The notes under the pieces: generated by a model
Told to the model about the DNA's origin: nothing
The model's input: only the letters and a program-made list of their open reading frames with translations
Database searches by the model: none
Assembly: GCA_050050115.1 (NCBI GenBank)
Contig: JASFUX010000147.1
Coordinates: forward strand, 1 to 8,832
Origin: JASFUX01 sp050050115
GTDB lineage: Bacteria; Pseudomonadota; Alphaproteobacteria; Caulobacterales; Maricaulaceae
Direction: 5' to 3'
DNA length: 8,832 nucleotides
Made by a program: the position numbers and the translations under genes
In this document: positions 1 to 6,302 of the stretch, piece after piece
How positions within the stretch are numbered: position 1 is the stretch's first letter
Layout of the letters: each line of letters begins with the position of its first letter

Positions 1-203
1 CCACCGGCGCACGAGAAAAAGGATGGGACCGCGCGCTGCGGCCATCACCGCGAGATTGCCAATCGCGTCATTGCGCGAGCACAGCCACACCGAGCACACG
101 TCGGCGCCCCGTTCCACCATCGCAGCAGGATCTGTACGCTCGCCGCGTTCGCCGCGAGCGCGAGGACCGCCACGCCGCTCATCAACCGCGCGTCGGGCGT
201 CTC
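1..203 (-). pseudogene. Frameshifted remnant of a CDF-type cation efflux transporter
   Basis: No intact minus-strand ORF covers this stretch, but two adjacent frames together read like the C-terminal half of a cation diffusion facilitator (Co/Zn/Cd efflux, inner membrane). One frame (about 203 down to 108) gives a hydrophobic helix containing LMSGVAVLALAANAASV. After a frame change near 103-110, in a GGGGCGCC tract, another frame (93 down to 34) gives SVWLCSRNDAIGNLAV. From memory, related transporters carry a similar helix followed by an RSVW(I/L)CSRND-AIGNLAV block, in this order. Beyond about position 34 the expected GVFGTGTGWPD-like continuation is not readable, so a second lesion is likely. 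The N-terminal half is absent, because the next gene begins at 367 on the other strand. The motif match is seen; the pseudogene status is inference. A sequencing error could explain one frameshift but not the missing N-terminus. The piece continues past the left edge. Confidence 0.6.
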
Positions 204-366
204 GCATCGCTCAGCCAAATCACTTCGAGCACCATGAGTTCACCCAATGTCGCGGCTGATCTTTCACTCGCCCAAGTCACGAAAATGTCTCTTCGCGCGA
301 GTAAATCCTGGCGGTGAAATGCAACCTGAGATTTAATTCGATTAGGCTTCTAGGGGAGGGGGCTCG

Positions 367-2169
367 ATGGCCGTATTCTATCCGCATGCGGTAAGATGCG
401 CTTGTGGCGAAACGAGCACGGCGCCCTTGGCTGATGGCATAAATGCCGGCCGTGATCCGCAATTCCGTGAGCAGATCCTCAAGGGCGAATTTCACCGCCT
501 GCATTGCGGCGCGTGCGGACAGTCGTCGATCATCGAAAAAAGCTTCTTTTACATCGACATGCCGCGCGACTGCTTCATTCTGGTCAAACCGCGCCAGGAC
601 CGTCACCTCTGGCGACAAGCATCGGCTCAACTTGAGGACATCACCGCGCGCATTCCATCCAAGCTTTCCAAGCGAACGCGGCGCGCGCTTCGTGTCGTGT
701 TCGGGCTATCGGAGTTGCGCGAGAAGCTTGTCGCTCAAGATCTTGGAATAGATGACAGGGGCGTCGAATACTTGAAGGTTCGGGTGCTGCATGAACATCC
801 GTTCCTCATGCGTCGGCCGCGCCTTCGCCTGGCGCTCGAAGGATCGCGAGGCGACCGCTTGGCGTTCGTCGCGGGCTTTGATCTTGATGATGCGAAGTTT
901 CGTGTCGAAGTGCCTGCCGAAGAAGGCGCCAAGCTCGCGAACGACACGTCCGCTCTCGCGGCGTGGGCCAAGGACGCCGAGCATCGCTTACCAATCGACG
1001 AGACGCCGGGAGACTACTGGGTGAACGTCTGGCGCTGGTCACCCCAACCCAAAGCGCTCGACAGTCTCAAAGCCTACGCCGCCGCCGTGCGCGACGGCGG
1101 GACGCTCGACCCCGAGGACCCCAAGCTTTTCGCCATGCTGGCGCGGCTGCCGCGTGGAGAAGTGCTGCCCACCTGGGCGAAGCTGGATCTGGAGGTTCTG
1201 TTTCGCGAAGCGCGGCGGTTGGACTCCGGAAAGCTGCAGGATGCGATGTTTGAGGTGCGTTTCGCGAAGCCGCTCGACGACGAGTGGGCCGCCAACTCTC
1301 AACCCGACGACATCGAAACTCTGTGGCGGCTCATGGCGGCGCTGCCGCCGTCAAACGTCGAGGGCAACGCCGCCATCAACGAAATCCGGGCAAATACCGA
1401 TGACGGCATGTCGTGGTACGAGCCCACGACCCACGACATCTACATTTCCAGTCGGCTGGTGTCGAACAAGGAGAATTTCGAAGACGTCGTACGTCACGAG
1501 ATCGGTCATGGCGTCTATGAGGATCGCAAGGCGCTGTGCGACGACTGGCTTGAGCGCGAATTTGGCTGGAAAATGTGGAGCGCCAAAGAGACCGCGGGCG
1601 TCGAGGCGTGGGTCGACGCCATGGGCGGTTGGGCGCAGTGGGGCGTCTCGAAAAGGCAACGCGCCGAGATCGCCGGCTACGTCAAGCAATGCGCCGGTCG
1701 CGGCAACGTCTGGTATCCGGGCATTCGTCCCAACGTGCCGATCGATAGTCCGTGGTGGCGTCCCGACTTCGGGCCGCGTTTGGCGTGCGAGCGGACGCCG
1801 GCCTATTGGTACTCCAGCCACGCCAGCTGGTATCGCCGCGGCGGGAAGGCGTTCTTCGTCAACTACTGGTACGCGACCGTCGCCGTGGTGAACGAAGCTG
1901 CACTCGATCTCGTTTCACAAATGCCAAGCGACTACGCGGCGATGTCGCCGTTTGAATTCTTCGCCGAGCTCTACGCGCTCTACTTCGACCTCGACGATCC
2001 ACAGCGCGGGGTGATCCCCCAGCAGGCGCAGGATTGGCTCGCAGAAAACCTCGCGAGCGCGTTTCAACCCACACGCCGTCCGGCGGCTCCGGCGCGCAAG
2101 GATTTTGAAGACATTCGGCGCCCCGACTCGAAGAAAAAGAAGAAGAAGCAGCGGCGCAAGAAGAAGTAA
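367..2169 (+). CDS. CpXC-domain protein with zinc-metallopeptidase (HExxH) domain and lysine-rich tail
   Basis: This is a 600-residue protein with no signal peptide, so probably cytoplasmic. Residues about 8-100 look like a CpXC domain: C11-x-C13-G and C47-x-x-C50-G flank an RDPQFREQILKGEFH segment, and SFFYIDMP follows. The role of CpXC domains is unknown beyond probable metal binding. Residues about 330-560 look like a gluzincin-type peptidase: AINEIRAN, then DIYIS, then HEIGH (H377, E378, H381), and later FEFFAELYALYFD, where E534 is a plausible third zinc ligand. The HExxH-to-glutamate distance of about 150 residues is long, but the FAELYA context is typical of such ligands. The last 14 residues are almost all Lys/Arg. 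The region between (about 100-330) is unassigned. The ATG at 367 is preceded by a purine-rich GGGGAGGGGG ribosome site. The next gene starts 18 nt downstream, suggesting co-transcription. Zinc binding and proteolysis are inferred from motifs; the substrate is unknown. Confidence 0.85.
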   Translation: MAVFYPHAVRCACGETSTAPLADGINAGRDPQFREQILKGEFHRLHCGACGQSSIIEKSFFYIDMPRDCFILVKPRQDRHLWRQASAQLEDITARIPSKLSKRTRRALRVVFGLSELREKLVAQDLGIDDRGVEYLKVRVLHEHPFLMRRPRLRLALEGSRGDRLAFVAGFDLDDAKFRVEVPAEEGAKLANDTSALAAWAKDAEHRLPIDETPGDYWVNVWRWSPQPKALDSLKAYAAAVRDGGTLDPEDPKLFAMLARLPRGEVLPTWAKLDLEVLFREARRLDSGKLQDAMFEVRFAKPLDDEWAANSQPDDIETLWRLMAALPPSNVEGNAAINEIRANTDDGMSWYEPTTHDIYISSRLVSNKENFEDVVRHEIGHGVYEDRKALCDDWLEREFGWKMWSAKETAGVEAWVDAMGGWAQWGVSKRQRAEIAGYVKQCAGRGNVWYPGIRPNVPIDSPWWRPDFGPRLACERTPAYWYSSHASWYRRGGKAFFVNYWYATVAVVNEAALDLVSQMPSDYAAMSPFEFFAELYALYFDLDDPQRGVIPQQAQDWLAENLASAFQPTRRPAAPARKDFEDIRRPDSKKKKKKQRRKKK

Positions 2170-2187
2170 CCCGAGGGGGGAAGTCGT

Positions 2188-3273
2188 ATGTATTTCATCC
2201 ATGTCGCAAGCCGCATCCGCGTCGCGGCCGTTCTATTCGCCGCTGCTGCGCTCGCCGGTTGCGGCGCCATCGGCGCAGGCCCCGTCATAACGTCACGCGG
2301 GCCAGTAGATCGAAACGCAACTACCGGGTTGGCGTATCGATTTAACGCGTCTGCGACCGTGGCGAACGCCGCCACCTCTACACCGTCGGAGCGAACCACA
2401 ATGCTGCGTGACGGCTTCGCCCTCGTTTACGCCAATTGCAGCGACTACTTCGACAGCGCAGGGCGCGCGCAATCGTGGGTGATTACGGCGCGCGACATCA
2501 TCGAGGTGGCGAGCACGCTCGGCACGGGCGCGGTGGCGCTCGGCAACGGCGACGACGACACCGTCGCGGCAATCGCCTTCGGCGCCAACACCGCCTACAC
2601 CGGTCTCGATGTGTACACCCGCAACTATTTGTTTGGCGCCGAGAACATCGACGCCGTTCGGTCGCTCGTGTTGCGAGCTGTTGCGACCCACCGGGACGCG
2701 GTGCTGGCTCAGAACCCGACCGCCTACGGGGATGTCACACAGGCCTTGTTCGACAACCAGACCATCTGCTCACCGCGGCGCATTGCGAGTCTGACGCGCG
2801 CAGCGATCGAAGCGGGAACCGTCGAGCCCTATTCGCCTTCGGGCGGCTTGGCCGAGAACACGACCGCAGCGAACGAGCAAGTGCTGCGAGATCTCGGCGC
2901 CTTGCTTGGCTTGTCGGGTTCGGTCAGCACCGCGGAGGCTGGCGCGCTCTATTGGCTCACCATCCGCTCGGTCGACAGCGATGCAGATCGCGAGGCGATA
3001 CGCGGCGAGCTTTCGCGCATCCCGGCTGCGCAAAATCCGTTCAACACCGACAACACTCTAAAGGCGCCTTGGGATTTAAGAGATCGTGTCGCCGCGCATC
3101 TGCGTTTGTTGAGCCCTGGCGCTCGACGCGCGCTCGACGAATGGATCGTCGCAAAGCGCGCCGCCGTCGCCGCCGCCGCGGGACAGCCCGGTCCGCCTGC
3201 GCGAGTAGCCCCACCGGTATTTTTCCCCGAAGAAGCTCCAACGACGCGTGTCGAGATCAGAGTCCGACGCTAG
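2188..3273 (+). CDS. Predicted lipoprotein of unknown function
   Basis: This 361-residue protein begins with an Arg-containing n-region, a hydrophobic stretch (residues 12-24) and the lipobox LAGC, with C25 as the likely lipidated cysteine. It should therefore be anchored in the cell envelope after Sec export. The mature part has two further cysteines, C84 (YANCSDYFD) and C194 (QTICSPRR), which could form a disulfide. Residues about 100-170 hold a Gly/Ala-rich helical segment followed by TRNYLFGAENIDAVRSL. The C-terminus is Ala/Pro-rich with a VEIRVRR end. I recognise no named family. A GAGGGGGGAAG ribosome site lies 5-10 nt before the ATG, and the gene follows the CpXC-peptidase gene by 18 nt, so the two are probably translated from one transcript. 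Whether they work together is unknown. The upstream protein looks cytoplasmic while this one is exported, so a direct complex is not obvious. Confidence 0.85.
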   Translation: MYFIHVASRIRVAAVLFAAAALAGCGAIGAGPVITSRGPVDRNATTGLAYRFNASATVANAATSTPSERTTMLRDGFALVYANCSDYFDSAGRAQSWVITARDIIEVASTLGTGAVALGNGDDDTVAAIAFGANTAYTGLDVYTRNYLFGAENIDAVRSLVLRAVATHRDAVLAQNPTAYGDVTQALFDNQTICSPRRIASLTRAAIEAGTVEPYSPSGGLAENTTAANEQVLRDLGALLGLSGSVSTAEAGALYWLTIRSVDSDADREAIRGELSRIPAAQNPFNTDNTLKAPWDLRDRVAAHLRLLSPGARRALDEWIVAKRAAVAAAAGQPGPPARVAPPVFFPEEAPTTRVEIRVRR

Positions 3274-3286
3274 CGAGTGAAGCGTT

Positions 3287-3336
3287 GATCGGCCGTTCGC
3301 GGATCTTTGACGACGACTGACCGCGAACGGCCGATC
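3287..3336. terminator. Perfect 16-bp inverted repeat between convergent genes
   Basis: GATCGGCCGTTCGCGG (3287-3302) is exactly reverse-complementary to CCGCGAACGGCCGATC (3321-3336), with an 18-nt loop. It lies between the stop of the lipoprotein gene and the stop of the convergent minus-strand gene, which suits a bidirectional transcription end. No T-run follows on either strand, so classical intrinsic termination is doubtful. It could instead be an RNA-stabilising hairpin or a protein-binding palindrome. Confidence 0.5.
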
Positions 3337-3375
3337 CTGCACGAGCGCCCTTCTCCAAGGCCGCCAGCAACACAG

Positions 3376-4173
3376 CTACGCCGTCGCGCCCCGCGGCGCG
3401 CGCGTTCCCGGCGGGGGCGGGTCTTCGGGGCCGCCGGCGAAGCATTGCGCGATCGCCATCCAACGCGTCGCGTTCGGGCCGGTGACGAACAGCGCCGTGT
3501 CCGCGATGTTCCGCGTCTGGGTGACCACCTGGCAGAACTCTTCGGCGCGCCCTTCGATGCGCTCGACGTCGCTCTCTTCGCCAAAGGTCCAGACCTCGCC
3601 CGAGGGCGCCGTGAGTTTCACGAAAGGCATGGGCTCGGGCGGCGTCTCCCCGCGCACCTTGAACGTCCAACCGTAGGTGTTCACGCCGAGCACGACGATG
3701 TTCTTGATGCGGTCTTTGTTCTCCCGTGCGACGCCGAGATGGTCGTAGACCTCTTGGCCGTGCGCCCAGGTCTCCATCAGCCGCGCGGTGATCGACGAGC
3801 GCGCGCTCATCTCGGGGCCAGCCCACTTGAGGCGCTGCTTTGGATCGGCGGACGCGAAGGCGTCGGCGGTCGCTTCATAGCCGCCGCGCCAGGCGGTGAG
3901 CAGCTCGGCGCCCTTGAGCCCGCGCAGATGCGCGTTCTCGAATTCCCGGATCGACCGGCCGCCTGACATGATCTCGCCGAGCAACGCGCTGAGCCGCTCT
4001 TCGTCCGTCAGCTGAAGCTCGGCCATCATGTTCCAGAACGTCAGGTGCTGGAGCACGTCGTTGATCGTCCAGCCCTTGAACTGGGTCGGCTCGTCGAACC
4101 GCGCCGGATCGACCGGCGTCAACAGCGCGTCGAGCGCCTGGGATTCGGCGCGGAAGTCCTCGGCCTGTTGCAT
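3376..4173 (-). CDS. TIGR03084-type metal-binding protein, maleylpyruvate isomerase N-domain (DinB-like fold)
   Basis: This 265-residue protein resembles the TIGR03084 family, which combines a mycothiol-dependent maleylpyruvate isomerase/DinB-like four-helix domain with a C-terminal wyosine-formation-like domain. Residues 1-150 carry the helical bundle with putative metal ligands H43 (LQHLTFWN) and E134-x-x-x-H138 (METWAHGQEVYD), matching the His/Glu/His triad of maleylpyruvate isomerases. The C-terminal part has the family block LTAPSGEVWTFG, then VTQTRNIADTAL, VTGPNATRWM and AQCFAGGPEDPPPP. The ATG at 4173 is chosen over upstream in-frame ATGs because homology begins at MQQAEDFRAE, a GAGGG ribosome site lies about 8 nt upstream, and a longer ORF would run through the divergent yceI start. 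The true reaction is unknown. The family is best known from actinobacteria, where the thiol cofactor would be mycothiol; that cofactor is not expected here. It is transcribed divergently from yceI. Confidence 0.85.
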   Translation of the reverse strand: MQQAEDFRAESQALDALLTPVDPARFDEPTQFKGWTINDVLQHLTFWNMMAELQLTDEERLSALLGEIMSGGRSIREFENAHLRGLKGAELLTAWRGGYEATADAFASADPKQRLKWAGPEMSARSSITARLMETWAHGQEVYDHLGVARENKDRIKNIVVLGVNTYGWTFKVRGETPPEPMPFVKLTAPSGEVWTFGEESDVERIEGRAEEFCQVVTQTRNIADTALFVTGPNATRWMAIAQCFAGGPEDPPPPGTRAPRGATA

Positions 4174-4306
4174 GTGCGCACCCTCGCTCGACCTTTCGCG
4201 CCTCGTCGGTCGCGCGTCACACAATCGTGAGAGTGCGCGATGCGGCGTCGACGCTAAGAAAGCCGTGACGACAAAGGAAGACAGCGTACCAGAGGGGACA
4301 AGCCAG

Positions 4307-4924
4307 ATGAAACGCACGCTGATCGGCGCCGCCGCCGCGGTCGCCGCGACGAGCCTTGCCGGCCCGGCCATGGCGCAAGACGCGTTCGCGCCGCCCGCGG
4401 GCGCCTACGAGCTCGACCGCCAGCACGCCACGATCCACTGGGAAGTCAGCCACCGCGGCCTGTCGCGCTACATCGGCCGCTTCGACGAGTTCGACGTCGA
4501 TCTCGTGTTCGACCCCGAAGATCCCGCGGCCTCGACCGTCGCCGCGCGGATCGAGCCGACGTCGCTCAACATCGACTACTCCGGCGGCAGCGACTTCCAG
4601 GGCGAGCTCGTCGCCGAGTTCTTGAAAGCGGTCGAGTTCCCCGAGATCTCCTTTACGTCCACCGAGATCGCGGTGACCGGCGAGGCGACCGGAACCGTCA
4701 CCGGCGATCTGACGTTCGCCGGCCAGACCCATCCCCTGATGCTAGACGTGACCTTCAACGGCGGCGCGCCGGCCCGCGGCGGCGGAACCTCGATCGGCTT
4801 CTCGGCTGCGACGGTGCTGGTGCGCTCGCAATGGGGCGCGGACCGCTCGGTGCAGACCGGCATCGGCGACGAGGTCACGGTGCGCATCGAGGCCGAGTTC
4901 CGCCGCGTCGCCGACGCCGAGTAG
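4307..4924 (+). CDS. Secreted YceI family protein
   Basis: This 205-residue protein has a Sec signal peptide (MKRTLIGAAA onward, AMA-Q cleavage expected after A23) and is therefore periplasmic. Residues about 30-203 form a YceI lipocalin-like beta-barrel domain: YELDRQHATIHWEVSH, GRFDEFDVDLVFDPEDP, LNIDYSGGSDFQGELVAEFLKA, FPEISFTST, then TVTGDLTFAGQTHPLML and SQWGADRSVQTGIGDEVTVRIEAEF. YceI barrels are known to bind long polyisoprenoids, including quinone-like molecules. The length is normal for the family. The ATG at 4307 is chosen because it starts a proper signal peptide and follows an AGAGGGG ribosome site; longer in-frame starts would place the signal internally. The next gene encodes a cytochrome b561 joined to a second YceI domain, echoing the yceJ-yceI pairing of enterobacteria. 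A likely terminator follows, so the two are perhaps co-regulated rather than strictly co-transcribed. Confidence 0.92.
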   Translation: MKRTLIGAAAAVAATSLAGPAMAQDAFAPPAGAYELDRQHATIHWEVSHRGLSRYIGRFDEFDVDLVFDPEDPAASTVAARIEPTSLNIDYSGGSDFQGELVAEFLKAVEFPEISFTSTEIAVTGEATGTVTGDLTFAGQTHPLMLDVTFNGGAPARGGGTSIGFSAATVLVRSQWGADRSVQTGIGDEVTVRIEAEFRRVADAE

Positions 4925-4942
4925 CGCTCGGCTTAGTTGCAA

Positions 4943-4957
4943 TCGAGATCATCTCGA
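4943..4957. promoter_or_regulatory. 15-bp perfect palindrome downstream of yceI
   Basis: TCGAGAT-C-ATCTCGA has 7-bp arms around a single central base. It lies 18 nt after the yceI stop and about 110 nt before the cytochrome b561-YceI start. The symmetry would suit a dimeric regulator of the downstream gene, but the regulator is unknown and the site overlaps the approach to a terminator-like hairpin. Function is inference. Confidence 0.3.
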
Positions 4958-4959
4958 AG

Positions 4960-4993
4960 CGACGCCGCGCCCGGGTGGTTCGGCGCCGTTTTT
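4960..4993 (+). terminator. Putative rho-independent terminator after yceI
   Basis: CGACGCCG (4960-4967) can pair with CGGCGCCG (4981-4988) with one A-C mismatch across a 13-nt loop, followed directly by five T residues (4989-4993) and a T-rich CTATTAG. Position and shape fit an intrinsic terminator for yceI. If active, the next gene needs its own promoter in about 4994-5066, where I see no convincing consensus. Confidence 0.5.
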
Positions 4994-5066
4994 CTATTAG
5001 TTTCCGCCTGCGGGCGTTGCGCATAGGATCGCGCCCGGAATCGAAGCTGATCACGGGGTCGCCCTC

Positions 5067-6287
5067 ATGTCCGCCGAACGCGCCCAGCGCTACACCAGTG
5101 TCGCCGTCTTCCTGCATTGGGCGATCGCGCTCCTGATCATCGCCCAGATCGCCGGCGGGCTGTGGATGACCCGCGGCGAGGGCGCGATCACGCCCGGCGA
5201 CCCGCGCTTCACGGTGTTCCAGCTGCACAAGTCGCTCGGCCTGACGGTGCTGCTGCTGTCGGTCGCGCGGATCGTCTGGCGCTTGATGAACCCGCCCCCG
5301 CCCGAGCCGGCGCACATCTCTGCGATCGAAAAGCTCGCGGCCAAGGCGGCGCATCTGCTGTTCTACGTCCTCATCTTCGTGCTGCCGCTGACCGGCTGGG
5401 CGGTGGTCTCGACCTCTTCGACCGGGCTGCCGACGCACTTCTTCTGGCTCGTCGACTGGCCGCACCTGCCGCTGCCGCGCGGGGGCGAGCCGCATGAGAT
5501 CTTCGAAGAGAGCCACGAGCTTCTGGCCTACGGCGCGATCGCGCTGATCGGGCTTCATGTCGCCGGCGCGCTCAAGCATCAGATCCTCGACAAGACCGAC
5601 CTCATCGGCCGGATGGCGCCGGGCCTGTTCGGGCCGACCGATCCGCCGCGGCAAAATGGCCGCGGCCTCGTCGTCGCCGTCGCCGCGCCGCTGGTGCTCG
5701 GCCTTGGCGTGATCGCCGCGGGCATGACGATGAACGCCAGCCCCGCGCCCGCGCAATCGGCGGCCGGCGCCGAGGAAGCCGCACAAGGCGAATGGGCCTG
5801 GGCGATCGACCGGGCCGCCAGCTCGATCCGCTTTTCGGGCGAGCAGTCCGGCGCGGCCTTCGAGGGCGAGTTCCGCGACTGGTCGGCCTCGATCGTGTTC
5901 AACCCCGACGACCTCGGCTCGGCGCGCCTGCGCGCGGTGATCGCAGTCGGCTCGGCGGCCACCGGCGACAGCTTCGTAGACGAGGCGATGCCGACCGGCA
6001 GCTGGTTCGACGCCCGCAACCATCCCGAAGCGGTGTTCGAGGCGAGCAGCGTCCGGGCGACCGGCGCCGGCGCCTACGAGGCCGAAGGCGAGCTGACGAT
6101 CAAAGGCGCGACCGTGCCCGTCACCCTGCCCTTCACGCTCGAGATCGACGGGAACGCGGCCCGCGCCGAGGGTCAAGTCACGCTTGATCGCCGCGCTTTC
6201 GGTCTGGGCACGGACGATGAGGACAACGACGGAGCGGTGTCCGGCGAGATCGAGGTGTTCATCACCGTCGTCGCCGCGCGCGGCTGA
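5067..6287 (+). CDS. Cytochrome b561 fused to a C-terminal YceI domain
   Basis: This 406-residue inner-membrane protein has two parts. Residues about 8-185 are a bacterial di-heme cytochrome b561 with four membrane helices. Likely heme ligands are H17 (FLHW), H54 (QLHKSLG), H150 (ESHELLAYG) and H164 (GLHVAGALKH); the 14-residue spacing of the last pair matches E. coli CybB. A fifth hydrophobic helix (about 200-221) then leads through an Ala/Pro linker to a YceI domain (about 242-404), seen as WAIDRAASSIRF, FNPDDLGSARLRAVI, WFDARNHPEAVFEAS, GELTIKGATVPVTLPF and DRRAFGLG. In b561 proteins both ends of the four-helix unit are cytoplasmic, so the fifth helix would put YceI in the periplasm. Such proteins probably move electrons between quinol and a periplasmic partner, with YceI offering an isoprenoid or quinone site; this role is inferred. 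The ATG at 5067 directly precedes the b561 homology, and the ribosome site is weak. tsaC follows after 15 nt. Confidence 0.93.
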   Translation: MSAERAQRYTSVAVFLHWAIALLIIAQIAGGLWMTRGEGAITPGDPRFTVFQLHKSLGLTVLLLSVARIVWRLMNPPPPEPAHISAIEKLAAKAAHLLFYVLIFVLPLTGWAVVSTSSTGLPTHFFWLVDWPHLPLPRGGEPHEIFEESHELLAYGAIALIGLHVAGALKHQILDKTDLIGRMAPGLFGPTDPPRQNGRGLVVAVAAPLVLGLGVIAAGMTMNASPAPAQSAAGAEEAAQGEWAWAIDRAASSIRFSGEQSGAAFEGEFRDWSASIVFNPDDLGSARLRAVIAVGSAATGDSFVDEAMPTGSWFDARNHPEAVFEASSVRATGAGAYEAEGELTIKGATVPVTLPFTLEIDGNAARAEGQVTLDRRAFGLGTDDEDNDGAVSGEIEVFITVVAARG

Positions 6288-6302
6288 TGGCCTCGGGCCG
6301 GC

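Noticed and set aside
23..259. Plus-strand open frame of 78 codons at the left edge
   Set aside because: The Arg/Ser/Pro-rich translation has no similarity I can see, while the opposite strand carries the transporter-like motifs.
3307..3966. Plus-strand 219-codon frame over the TIGR03084-like gene
   Set aside because: It is antisense to a protein with clear family motifs, and its own composition is typical of a shadow frame.
4028..4306. N-terminal extension of yceI back to 4028
   Set aside because: It would bury the signal peptide internally and cross the divergent gene. The start at 4307 has AGAGGGG upstream.
4174..4371. N-terminal extension of the minus-strand TIGR03084-like protein up to 4371
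   Set aside because: The added 66 residues lack family similarity and would overlap the signal peptide region of divergent yceI. The ATG at 4173 has a ribosome site.
4916..4932. Hairpin GCCGAG-TAGCG-CTCGGC over the yceI stop codon as terminator
   Set aside because: It has only a 6-bp stem and no T-run. The hairpin at 4960-4988 with five T residues is a better candidate.
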